DNA of 64,000 bases from Typha latifolia (lineage: Eukaryota; Streptophyta; Magnoliopsida; Poales; Typhaceae): the NCBI GenBank assembly GCA_019914945.1, contig CM034099.1, positions 18,626,704 to 18,690,703 of the forward strand. Reading direction: 5' to 3'. Under the pieces are notes generated by a model. The model did not search any database and had not been told where the DNA came from. It saw nothing but the letters and a program-made list of their open reading frames with translations. Shown in pieces: positions 39,601 to 51,456 of the stretch; the stretch's first letter is position 1, and the number at the start of each line of letters is the position of its first letter. Position numbers and translations under genes: made by a program.

Positions 39601-42600
39601 GACGTCCATCACCCTTTACTCTCAATTCAATACCATCATATGGTGAAAGGTCTTCAGGTACAGCAAAACTCTGCACTCATCGGAATATTTGTTCTTATCA
39701 AGATGTAATGGCTGGCGCAAACACTATTAAGATGCACTACAAGGTCCCCGGTAAATCACAAGTAACCATGCTAATGTATTAGTTCAAGAAAAATATATCA
39801 TGCTGTGCTTGAGTGGGTGATAGATAATGGTGTATCAGTTAAAGTAGCATGATATTACTGGAAGCATTTTTATGATGACAGGTCCAAAGAATGAAATTGA
39901 CCCCAAAATGGAACAAATATCCTGATATAATTGAGCAGACATGGAAACTGGCAAAAGGTCCAGGGACTCCAAGCAAGTAGCTCTTCATGAAGTAAGAGGT
40001 CAATATTTTAAATATTATACCCCTTGGTCCATCACAAGTCACAAGCATAAAAAAATCATGGCATTATAATGACAATTACAAAGAATATAACAAAGATCTG
40101 CAATGATAATATAGTTCTACACAAGGCACCATTCAAATATTATGTCCTTGTCTCCTTGGTCCATTATGACACAATTATACAACTACAAGCATCGATGGAT
40201 GACCATTTCTGGTGGCAACATATCAACCTTTCAAATTGCAAAGCATGGGCGTAACAGCAATCATTGAAGTCAGGAACTATTAAGTGTAAAAAATATTATA
40301 AAGATACGAAACGATATAATAGTTCTACAAAAGGCACCACTGTTGCTTGAAAAGCTATCAGCATCATAAATCATCAGGTTCTATCATATAATTCTTACGA
40401 AGAAGTAAGCAAATAAAAGAAAAGTTATGATAGTTCTTCATAGAATATAAAACATTACCTTTGTTCTAATACTAGTAAATCCACCATTATTTGCAGTAGA
40501 AACAACACCTGACAAGCAAGAGAGAAGAATAGTCATTTCAGATACAAAAAAATATTTAAGATTATAAAGTTCAAAAGTGGTATTTATCTGTCACCAAAAG
40601 CATATGGATAAGAAGAATAAACCTTTGAATAACCCAGTTGGACCACCAATTTCACTGCCAGTTGGGTCAACTTGGAAATTACTTTCACTAACACCTCCCA
40701 TGACAACATCATCTAGAGCTCCCCACACTAGCTTTCCTGACAAATTGCCTACAAATAGAGGGTCATAGAATGACTGCTAATAGAAAACTTATACAAGTCA
40801 TCATAATGGAGAGAAAGATACAACAAAGAAATCACAAACCAGATATACAAAGCAGGACTAGATGCACAAATATTCATGAAATATGCATTTTCTAGCATGT
40901 TCAAATGCTAAAGAGTAGCAATAGCAAATTGCAGTTTCATCTAGACCTCCTATATAGAGCTACATCCACAATTCCACATCAACAAACCCTTCACCACAAC
41001 TATTATGGGTCTGGCCAGCGTATTATTTCCTTTCGTCCACCTTTGTCTCAGGTCAGCTTCTCTGAGAATTATTTTACCTCGAAGAAAGTGTCGATAACAA
41101 ATGAGAAGCAATAGAATAAGATCAGAGAGATAAGGCAAAGAACCTAAATGGAAAAGTTATGAGCATTGTATATTTTTGAATTTACGACTTCATGAAAATG
41201 CATAACAAATTGAACTTCATTGTAATTTTGACCATACAGCGATATGCAACCACAGATCGAAAGTTCTAAAATAAACTATGGGAATTATTTTGGCCGGCTG
41301 TTCTATAACTTTCAGAAAGCTCATAAGAGATCTAATATCTATGAATTATGGATCCTAGGTACACTTAAGAAGTTAGAAACTTTATACATAAGTTGAAACA
41401 AATTTGAGTTTCAGATATTCAATAAAGTTAGAAATCAGAACTACCTTGAAATCCAAATAACAATTTCCCATCATGTAGTCCAACACAACCTTTTAAAGCT
41501 CTGATTAAATTTTGCATTCCAATGTATTCTACCTTTTCAGGTGAATCTCCCTTTATCTGATAATAATTAACAAACAGCAGTAGCATCAAGAAGTTAAAAA
41601 ACTTGAAACATAAAAGATCCAGGAAAAACAATCACTTGGAAGGTGGAAAATATATCTTCAAGAAATGTACTTGTGATACATGATAAGGAAAAATGAATTG
41701 CTACCTCTGGTTCAAAGAACTTAATTCCCTGTAAGAAAAATGCATTTTCGTCAGCCTAAAGACATTTTGTTGATATGCACCGAATTGAATCAAAAAGTGA
41801 AGTTCAGTCTATGCTAAATTAAAATAAAAAAATAGTGAGCTAATATCTCTCATTCATCATAAAAATATGTATGCATATGACATACTTGTTTATACTTTGC
41901 CCTGTCAGGAGTATCACCTTCCTTTGGACCTACAATAACAGAAACTGCATTGATGACCTTTTTAACCCCTTTAAAGTATTCAGGAGCGAGTGAATCTTCC
42001 TTTGTAATGTCTCCAATAACCTGTAGCATTGCAAAGAGTCAAAGGGTACAGCTGTAGTGAAGGTAATCAATTATTCTACTATGCATGAGCTTTATTTATT
42101 TTAGAACAATTTGGTTGAGAAAGAAAACTCTTTTCACATTGATCAGTGTTTGATGTAGAAAAAAAGTATCCGCGAAGAATAAAGTAACAAACTCCTCAAA
42201 CAACAACATTTCAAGCTTTTACATAAGTGAAAACCTTAAAAGAGAAATAAACTAAAGTACCTTAATATAAAAAGACTAAAATTCTCTTAATATCAAAGTG
42301 TCTTTCTCATGACCTGTCCGGCAACTAGAGTGTCATCAGGGAGGGCACCACTGTTGCTGGTTAACATCATGATATTCCTAAAACGTTAACAATTTTTAAA
42401 AAAGTTCAACTTTCCGAAGCTCTACAAACTCTCTTTAGAACAATATGATAAAGAAAGAGAACTCTTTTCACATTGATTAGCCTGTTCCGGTTAACATCAT
42501 GTTATTCCCATTTCTTAAAATGTTAAAACTTTAAAAATGTGCAACTTTCAGAAGCTCTGCAAATGTATAGATGCTCATTGACAAAAACTAAAGATTCTCT

Positions 42601-44113
42601 GAACAAGGTTCTTGTATAAGATAAGATTCAAGTTTCTGGTACATGTGAGATGAAATTTGAAAGAATAATATATTCAGTAGATGCATTAGCTCACCAAGTC
42701 TACATCTGGTCCTAACATGTTTCTGGCCTTCTCCTCATTTCTGGCCTGGAATACCACACAAACTGAAATTCTAATGAATAGGAAAGGGAATAATTAACGT
42801 AGTTTGTAAGAAAACAGCAACAGACCATTTCAAACATATGCAAGAATTCAGTCTAGTAAGATACCAGTACTCGAACAGGTAATCCTTTCTTGCATAAGAT
42901 GTCAACTACTCTGCGTCCAACACCACCAGTAGCTCCAGTAACCAATATTACACCAGAAGTTTCTGCTTTTTTTAATTGTTCACTGGAGCTTGAACTTGAC
43001 GATTTTGCAATCAGGGACTCCATAAACTTGATAGTTCATACATGACAATCATCATTAAGCAATAAAACATCCCATATTCAAGAAAATAAGATGCTTCAAT
43101 AATTTTTATGTTAAAAGTAGTACAGTAGTTACGAAACAAACCTTGATAGGATTTGGAGGCCCGTTAAAAAAATATAATGTTCTGAAAAATCTGCCAAAAT
43201 CCCAAGATTGTCGACCGGACTCAGCAAATACAACTGCCTTACCTGATTTTGAGTATACAATCTTGTCCAATCTATACGTAAGTTCTGTAAATTGCTTAGA
43301 ACCAAGCGAGAGCAATTTGTGATTCGATTTGCTAGAATAATTTATACGAGAAGAGAACCCCTGAAATGAAAACAATAAATTGTTATGAGGATAGTTTACA
43401 AAGTTCTAAGCAGATGATTTGACCAGTGAGAATATTATGAACTTACAGCGATTGTAATTTAACATTATTTAAACAGTAAGAACATTTGCAGAAGTAGCAT
43501 ACAAAATTGGTGTCCCCAAAACAAAGGGACTTGCAACCCCGTGAAGGTTTTACCAGTTTCAAAGGTAGTACACCTGTACTTAATTCATTCTGAATAATTA
43601 CTATCAAAAGAAATTTTAATGGTAGCATGTAAAATTGGAACTCTTTCAAGAGGAGGTCGGTACAAAATTAAACCTAGTAGCAAGCTACTTCATTTGCACT
43701 ATTCTAGAATAATCAGTAAGAGTTGTAAATTGAGAAACATCAGTCCCTCATTACCAACATACTAGGACAGTTACTGAGCTTTGTTCAGGTAAAGAGATGC
43801 TATTGAAAGAAATTTACTGCGATTTAAATGGACAAGGCTCAATAGAGCAAGCCAACTAAAATATATATACTTGTTGCAAGTATTACCCTTTTTCTGATAG
43901 TTGTCGTCAATTATTTAGACATGATTGCGAGTATAGCGAGAAAGGCTGGATTTCTAATTCGAATTGATACTGCCGAAATGCCATGCATTTATGCCTTATA
44001 AGTAAACAAAGAAACTGACTCAACGAGGAAAGCGTAAGATTTACCCGAGGATTGAGAAGAACCGAGGGAGTAGGTCGCGATGAGATGATCCCAGAGCAGA
44101 AGCAGCAATCCAT
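36610..44113 (-). CDS. SDR plus CIA30-domain plastid protein (At4g18810-like)
   Basis: This is a Rossmann-fold NAD(P)-binding protein with an inserted CIA30 domain, the architecture of At4g18810 and the related HCF173. HCF173 is needed for psbA translation; the exact role of this paralogue is not known to me. Sixteen exons on the minus strand: 44113-44045, 43360-43142, 43026-42865, 42745-42695, 42020-41886, 41728-41705, 41556-41445, 40748-40623, 40508-40459, 39670-39512, 39429-39334, 39250-39135, 38949-38826, 37754-37641, 37407-37327, 36756-36610. They join to 594 residues. A transit-like start, MDCCFCSGIISSRPTPSV, precedes FFRTLYFFNGPPNP. The dinucleotide motif TGATGGVG is at 126-133. CIA30 covers about 258-445 (WGALDDVVMGGVSESNF, YKLILRTSSDWDTVGYTASF). 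A second SDR part follows (GVTRPDRPGLDLSKQPPAV, IVRPCALTEEP). Intron 11 uses a GC donor. No catalytic Tyr-x-x-x-Lys is evident. Confidence 0.92.
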
Positions 44114-45836
44114 CTCTCACTTCCGAAAGCGAAATCACTGGCCCAAATGATATAAAAAGCTCTTCGATTTGATGGAAGCCACCAAAGAGCAAATGGAGAC
44201 CACATACTCCCAGAATGGATTGAAAGCGGTACGGTGTCCCCTTGCTTCACGATTACCAACTGTTCCGCGGTGTATTAGTTTAAGAGACTTTGACGTAGTC
44301 GGCAATGACTTTGACGCATGCTTGATCGCGAAGCCTTTGTAGTTCAGAGACTTCTACGCAGTCGGCAATGACTTTGGAGCATGCTTGATCGTTAAGCCTT
44401 TGTAGTTAAGAGTCATCATCAATGTCGGCAATGGTGTCTGAGCTAACTAGTCAAGAAACTAGTTGTCAGCACCCATAATGTCGGCATTGGATTAGCAAGA
44501 TCTACAGGGTTTCAAGTACTAGATGGGCCACCGAACTAGTGATGGGTCTATTTTAAAGTTAGCATTTGTTGGGCCTACGCGGTACGATAATTAGCTTGTT
44601 AATGCTTTTTCCAAGTTAAAAATCAAAAATTTAGAAAGAAAAAGAAGAAAAGTATTGCAATCATTCTGCAATATCTCGCAATCAAACATAATTTTTGGTA
44701 TAATTTTGCAATATTGCTCCATCAATAATGTGTTTATGTTGCTATAAAAATCAGCTACTTTTTCTTATTATATACCTAGGCACATCATTTTTTTTTTGGG
44801 TTTTCTAGAAAATCATGTCTGAAGAACAAGTACCAGCATTACCTCTTCAATGTGACATTGAAAAAAAAAAGGGAATAAATTGTTCTCATATATGAAAATT
44901 GTGACAATCAAATCCATAAAATCCATAGCATGAAGTCCTAAGTTCTAATTCCTCTAGGTCTTATATTTTTATTAAACTTAGATTACTCTAAAACAAAGAT
45001 TTTTATAATTTAATTATATTTAATTTGTACGAATAGATCTTAGTGTGCATGACAAATATAAAGTATGCACATTTTCTCATTATAATAAGATATACATCAA
45101 CTATAAAAAAATATCTACACTTAATTTTATATGCTAAATCAAAAGGATAAATATAATTAAATTATAAAATCACCTCCAAAACACTTCACTTGAACTTGCT
45201 TGTTAGGGGAATCTTTCCTCTTTCCTCTTGCTGAACACCATCCCTTCATCTCTCCTTTCTGCGGTTGAACCTTGTGACAGGTCAATCTTTTTTAACAAAG
45301 TATTCAATCAAATCTTAAACCCAAAGATTGATGCCATCGAGTTACATATATGGGATAGATTGCACCAAAGTATAGTTTAATTATTTGGTTGACGTCCAAA
45401 ATGGGATTTTGGACAATTAACTACTAGCTAGCTAGGCATCATCTGTTTGGACTCACATGCACCTCAGCATCTCCTAACCCCCAAACTAAATCAAATCACT
45501 TCTATCCAACCAAAGATGCCAAGATTTTTTTTTCTTTCTCGTGGTAATTTAGTTGATGATCACGTCACATAAGTTCATATAAGATTGTCTCCGTCCAATA
45601 GTACTCTTAAAATAAAAGGTTTACTTTGTCTTTCTTATATAAAGCTATATATTCTCATTCTTCTTCAGCATATACGCAATAGATACATCAATCCAAACCA
45701 ATTAAAAGAAAAAGAAATCTATAGAAACGAAGTGAAGAAAAATAAATGGAAGAAATATTAATTTGTCATGCACTCACTCAGCCTAACAAAAAAATTCTAG
45801 CAAACTGAAGACCGGCCTCAACAGTGTAAGCTCTAA
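44114..45836. other. Spacer
   Basis: Its first part is the SDR/CIA30 gene promoter. Near 44290-44460 a short string around GTCGGCAATGACTTTG...GCATGCTTGATCG is repeated twice, with a related third copy. No coding frame is supported. Confidence 0.5.
44298..44407. repeat. Imperfect direct repeat, about 60 bp
   Basis: GACTTTGACGCATGCTTGATCG near 44309 and GACTTTGGAGCATGCTTGATCG near 44370 lie inside two near-identical units that each end AAGCCTTTGTAGTT. Confidence 0.8.
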
Positions 45837-46115
45837 CTAATGCCCTACTCCGGGGCTCGGCACCGACCCCAAGATCCGCGCCGTATTGCCGGTGCCGACC
45901 TCGCCGTTGCCGCCTTTGGTAGGAGAAGAAGGAGGTAGACTTCCCTTTGGCATGATAACTAACACCAGACTACGTTGCAAAGATGACTCGTTCTTCTCGT
46001 GTCTGTCACAAAGTAGCAGCCTCCTTGCTTGTAGAGAGGGAGTAAACAATAGAAGAGAGAAGAGTATCACAAGTAGTACCGTTGCTCTATTTATGAACGT
46101 GTAGGAGGACGCCAT
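45837..46115 (-). CDS. Small secreted peptide precursor, PIP/CEP-like
   Basis: This intronless frame codes for 92 residues. A hydrophobic signal peptide covers about residues 8-29 (LLVILFSLLLFTPSLQA). A variable hydrophilic middle follows, and the protein ends RILGSVPSPGVGH. A C-terminal proline- and glycine-rich block ending SPGVGH or similar is the hallmark of processed, hydroxylated signalling peptides of the CEP and PIP/PIPL groups, which are released outside the cell and sensed by leucine-rich-repeat receptor kinases. The exact subgroup cannot be decided: CEP peptides usually read PGNSPGVGH and PIPs read SGPSPRGPGH. The ATG at 46115 is the first after a GA-rich leader (46198-46245 on the plus strand). 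Confidence 0.7.
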   Translation of the reverse strand: MASSYTFINRATVLLVILFSLLLFTPSLQARRLLLCDRHEKNESSLQRSLVLVIMPKGSLPPSSPTKGGNGEVGTGNTARILGSVPSPGVGH

Positions 46116-46196
46116 GGAGAAGATATATTATAAGGAGGAAGAGAGGAGTTCTGATGGATTCGGGAAGGTTTGGAGAGGGAGCATATGGCCTTTTAA

Positions 46197-46197
<1 letters not shown>

Positions 46198-46245
<48 letters not shown>
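46198..46245. repeat. (GA)n microsatellite in the peptide gene leader
   Basis: About 24 GA units lie upstream of the peptide ATG (read as CT on the minus strand). Confidence 0.95.
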
Positions 46246-46247
<2 letters not shown>

Positions 46248-46362
46248 AAAAGAGAGGAAAGACAAAGAGGAGAGCGTGCGTATCAAGTTTATTTGGCGTA
46301 GTCAAATTGGCGTCACGTTTCGATCGTATTTCTTTCGGTTCTTGTTGTATTCTTTTCTTCAA

Positions 46363-46364
46363 CA

Positions 46365-46398
<34 letters not shown>

Positions 46399-46400
46399 TA
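46363..46400. repeat. Poly-A followed by (AT)n
   Basis: A run of about 19 A is followed directly by about 9 AT units. Confidence 0.9.
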
Positions 46401-49369
46401 ACGAATTATAGTGTTGCGAAGTTGGAATCCCAGCATAATCATAGATTGGGATACTAATAAGAAATTGAATGATCTCTTTGGCCACTTCAGTGGCGATCCA
46501 ATCTCTTATTAGTTTAAGAAAGTGAAGTACAAGGGGAGGTTAGATGATAATTTAAGGGAACTGTGGGTGGAGGAATCCCTTGAAGTGTGAACTTGGGGTT
46601 TCTTTAGGAAAGCAACTCAAGACTCAAGAGTGGTTCTTCCTTCCAAGGAAACCCTAGCTTGCTCCTGTGGGGGTTAATGGAGATGCCTTATGAAATAGTT
46701 GCAGCTAGCCTCGCTGTTTGTCTTGTTGGGATTCAGATACAAAAACATAGCTGCAGATTTGATCACAGCTTGTGTGTTTGTTTGAGCGTGGAAGACACCC
46801 CTTAGCTAGCTAGCTCTGGACAAGTGTGCAAGTGTTCCTTGGAGCTAATATTCTCCACAAGGTTGTTGTTGTTTTTTTTCTCCCAGAGATTTTTTCATGT
46901 TACTCTGTTGGCAATACTATTAAGGTGTATAATTAGTCTTCTTTTTTTTTTAAATATTTTCTGACTGTATTTGTTTTTGAAACGAGCCAAAACTTGATCA
47001 GAATTAAAGTGTAATTCAAGTTTAGCACAAGCCAGTTTGATAAGACTCATTTTATATGTCAATATAAAATAAAAATAAATAAATAATAAATAAATTTTAA
47101 TTTGGTTATATGTTTAATTTGATTTTACAAAGTATATATAGACTACTCAATAATCAATTCAAGCTGAGGTCGAGATGTTTGAATTTACTTATTAAGCAGC
47201 TTGAAATAGGGTTAAATTTAAATGATGGACAAATTATACTTTATCTACTCCCCTGCCTCTCAGTCCCCACCCCCATGGATTGATCTAATTACAAATAACC
47301 TCTTGTATTTTAAACTTAACTACTTAACCTCTTATGTGGTTCAAACTAAAATATAATGGTTATTTTTTTTAATTATATTTTAACGATGCCAACAATTGAC
47401 TGTACATGAATGAATGGCTGATGCCAACTTTCACCACCAAAAGAATGTATTGAAATGACCAAGTACCCCCTCTATTATTGACATATGATTTAATATATAG
47501 GAGTAAAAATATTATTTCAACTTCCTATTAACCTAGCTCTCATGTAAAGACATCTACAACTTTAGAGGAGTTATCCTAAAACGCAAGTCATTAATTTGTC
47601 CTCTCCGATACTAATATAATAGAATATATTACTCAATTGCAATATGACTATAATATAATTAGCAAATAGTCATATACTTATAGTATAATATATGAGAATA
47701 TCTTTGTAAGAAAAATAATTTGATATGAGATGTTACGATGGTGTTTATATTGTGTAAATATCTTAAGAAAAAATAAAATAATTTTATTTTAAAACTTAGA
47801 ATAAATTTTATTTTATTTGACTCTTATTATTTTCTTTATCTCGTAACCAAACGGGCCTTAAAATCCAAGTCTTAGTTAGTTGTTACTTAAGTATTAAAAA
47901 CCTTATCCAAACACTTATAAAATAGTAAAAGAAATCATGGGCCCTTGCCATTGGGAGCTGCAACAGCCAATGTGATGTGATGTCAATCAAAATATATGCA
48001 CGCTTGGGAGGGTGGATAAATATAATTAGTTGATGTCATTTTGTGCCATCAACGCATCAAGTGTGCATTAAAGTAGAGGAAGAGTACTAACTGCACCTTT
48101 CCAACTCCATCAGCACCCCCCAATGTGTGTACGAGATTCCCAACTTTATACTCCACCTTAAAAAAATTTTTTTAATAAAGCATCAGTTTAAGATCACTAA
48201 TAGTAACCTCGTGATCAAGTATTACTAACCCATTACAGAAATTATAATTAAATTTTCTTCTAAATATCAAGAGTGATATTTAGTCACTTAGATATGTAAT
48301 ATATATATATATATATTTTTTTTTCTCACTAAAAATAATTTTTTATTTTATTTGTCATCTTGTTTCGCCATCAATCCAAAACTCTCTCATTACTCCCTCT
48401 TAAGCGATCGAGCTCGCTTCCTATTAGTAGAAACAGGTCAGCCTACGTGGACGCCTAGTGTTGCGTAAATAACAAATAGCGATGATGACTCACCCATGAC
48501 TCGGTGGTGGACCCGGGCAGTGACTCGGTCGAGTCGAGACAAAGAACCCACGTGCGGTGAGGGGGGCCAATCTAAGTTGAATCGGTTAAGTTTGAACGCG
48601 TAGCCATTTGGAACGTTATAAATCACGATCCACGAGCTGATATAGAGTTCGATTAAGGTGGCATTCGTATTCTTATTCGTATTCGTATATGTCTCTTTGC
48701 CGGATATGAAAATGAGTTCCTCGACTGATCTAGATGATAAACTCACTGCTTTTCTTTAAACGTTTCGTCTTCTTTTGTCATGGGAGTCAGTCATTAAGTA
48801 AGAAATCTCACTTTATTGAAACAACTTCACTATAATTACTTGGTCTCATGCAATTAGGCTCGACCGCTTATCACAAGTAGCATGGATTATGAGCATATAC
48901 GCCAATTATAATTTAGATATAGAGATTAGCCTATCTCGATACAAAAGTTTGATATCTACGTCAACCATCGTAAAAAATAAAATAATAATAATAAAATGAA
49001 ACACTAATAAGTCCAATTACTAATCATAACGAACGAAGGGTAAGTGCACATAGGCCTTAATTCATTTTACTACAAAGAACTTCCAGCTAATGTGCTAACA
49101 ATAACAAACACTCGATCGCTCGTCCTCTTTTCTCGAGGAGTACAACTCTAGCTGCGCTCCTTTGGTGGCTGGCCATTGATGTGGGAGAAAATTTAGACTA
49201 GAGATTTTTGCAAGAAAATTTTCACTGAGGTATGCCTCGGCTAAATTTATCTCACTGTGATATGTTTTTGTAAAAAGTTTTGCTCAGTTATTTGACTTAA
49301 TTATTTTTATTTTTTTATAAACTAGATGAAATTAGATAATTAAGTACATTTTTCTTAAAAATAAATTAA
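46401..49369. other. AT-rich spacer
   Basis: No gene is supported. It contains an AT run near 48297-48316 and a degenerate (ATTCGT)n stretch near 48662-48690, of the sort often seen beside old retroelements. Confidence 0.5.
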
Positions 49370-50600
49370 AATTTTGGTTTACTATTTAACAATTTTAATG
49401 TTTGGTCGAGGGGTCCATCGCAATCATTCAGCTGTGTGTCGAACAACACTCGTTGTTGCTCGTACTACATCAAATCATCAAGTAAATGTTGTTCCGAGTT
49501 CCCAATGCCTCCTAAGTGACAAACAAGGGCAAAGACTCTTCGATTTCGTCTTCCTTCGCAATGAATGTGGGTGAGGGCTCAAAGAGCCCTAGAGCCCTAT
49601 CACTTTGACTGGGGCTCGGGGTTCCAAGTTTCCTCGTCACTCGCCTACCTCTCTGCTAGTCATCATTGAGATTTAAGAAGTGTGCTATTGGAGGATTTGA
49701 GATGGTCTTGGGGTCTAGTGGCCGTTGCAATCGACTGTTGGCATTGGCTTGGTCTGTGGCCGATTCGGCGGAGAAGGGTGAGCTGACCTTCCATAACAGC
49801 CCATGGTTGGTGCTGCTCCCTCCTGCTGACAGTCACAGTGAGGTGGTTGCTCGAGTTCACTTGGCCTTTTCTAGCGAGGCGCTAAGTGCTACCGATATGG
49901 ATTCATTTAATGCTAATCCTAGTTTGGAAGAGTGCCTGGTATCGCTCAGGCGAGGATGTTTTAAGATTCTTTGTTGGGATTGCAAGGGAGCCTTCAAGGA
50001 TTCGGTCCATGATAGATATATGGAGTTCATCGATCCGGGACGACAAGGTGAGCATTATTATCTTGTTAGAAACTCATACTGGGCTCGAAACGATAGCTAT
50101 CATGGTGCATGCCAAAGTTTGGCCGTGACTATAGATTGTGTCCCATCGATTGGTGCTTTTGGGCGGTATCCTGATAGCTTGGAGGGAGAGGATCATAGTG
50201 GTTGATGTGCTTGCGGTGTCCGAGCACTCAGCCTATCTCGTGATTTCACCAACAAACGGAAGAATCTGGTGACCAGGCTTTTGCTAACCCAATTGGGTTC
50301 AGATGTTACCCTGACAATAAGGTTCTGAGTCGAACTGGCTTTGAGCACCCCCATTGTTAGTCTCGTTGAATAAAGACTCGGGCATAATTAATTAAACATC
50401 CTGTCCATTTTGAGGTCATTGACTTGAATTTCTAGACTGGGGACTATTTTGGAAGGAATTTGGGGGTGGCCATCCTCATGGCAATCCTATTCATGGACTT
50501 TAACCACCTTATAGGTAGGTATATCTAAATGTGCATCAGAGAGTAGGTCGATGTTGAGCGATCTTGACTCTCAGCGAACTCTAGTCCAAGAGCAAATAGG
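49370..50600 (+). mobile_element. LINE (L1-type) remnant with endonuclease-domain fragment
   Basis: The block is richer in GC than its surroundings. Translating across frames near 49960-50270 gives the order typical of plant LINE endonuclease. First comes an ILCWDCKGAF-like start (normally ILVWNCRGA), then SIIILLETHTGLE (normally LVETR), then GGILIAWRERIIVVDV (normally SGGIWLLW), then SPTNGRIW. The pieces lie in different frames, so at least two frameshifts are present. No reverse transcriptase or poly-A tail is seen next to it. It is a dead 5' fragment. Boundaries are approximate. Confidence 0.6.
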
Positions 50601-51456
50601 GAGAATTGAGTCTGTTGAGGAGGCAGTTCAAAATGAAATCAAGTAAGGCCTCATGTAATACTGTAAATATTTGCTAACAGTATGTTACGTGGTTTTGTAA
50701 ACGCCAAAGCTATGAAATATGATGGCTTAATTGGGCTGCCACTGCAGAGCGATCTTAGAGGTGATTGGTTCTCGGAACGGTGGTTTCGAGGATATTGCCC
50801 CCAGCCAGAGCCACTTAGCGTGTCCGGCATTGGCATAGTCCACATATTTTTTAAGCAGTTTCTGTTCGTCGAGGGAATCCATTAATCAAACCTATGACTT
50901 CCTAAGTTCTACCATTGGCTAATAAAGACAATTTTTTATTAAAATTATATACGGGCAAAGTGACCTCATTGTACAACCTACAAGCTACTTGCTCAGAAAC
51001 GATGATCGAAAAAGAAAAAGAAAAGTAAATGTGCTGTATTAGAAACTGAAAACGGTAGCAATAAAGAGCTAGAAGCGTTTTCCATCTGACAAGCACATGG
51101 TGCCCGAGTTCGCAACATCTGCTAAATTTCCGGGTCCATACTGCATCACGATGTCATCAACTCGCCCTTCCTATTATACCCTCTACTCCACACACCAATC
51201 TCTCATCCCCGTACAGTGGTAGACATGTAATTCTCGGCCTCCGAGTGTCCATTTCAATGCATCCTCTCCTTCCCTCTTCCCCTAAATCCTGCTGATCTCC
51301 GACTTGTATTACATAGTCCCCCCCTTTCTCTTCCTCTCTCCCTCAGATCGAGCTCGCCTGCGCCTCCTCTTCTCAGAGTCCAAAGATTCCCGAGCGATTC
51401 GATCGGATCGGTAGCTCCAGAGGGGAGTCGATTAGGTTTTCTCGTGGGAATTTGGG
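50601..51456. other. Spacer and promoter of the BES1/BZR1-family gene
   Basis: No coding frame is supported. The final 200 bases are CT-rich, as in a plant 5' leader. Confidence 0.5.

Noticed and set aside
44203..44259. Upstream ATG at 44205 as start of the SDR/CIA30 gene
   Set aside because: Its frame does not match exon 2 at the only usable donor; the ATG at 44113 splices in phase and gives a transit-like N-terminus.
46154..46411. Plus-strand frame rich in Arg-Glu repeats
   Set aside because: It is a translation of the GA microsatellite.
48438..48746. 102-codon minus-strand frame
   Set aside because: Contains a simple-sequence stretch and no recognisable domain.
49666..50205. 179-codon plus-strand frame as a new gene
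   Set aside because: Pieces of LINE endonuclease appear in this and neighbouring frames, so it is a frame-shifted mobile-element relic.
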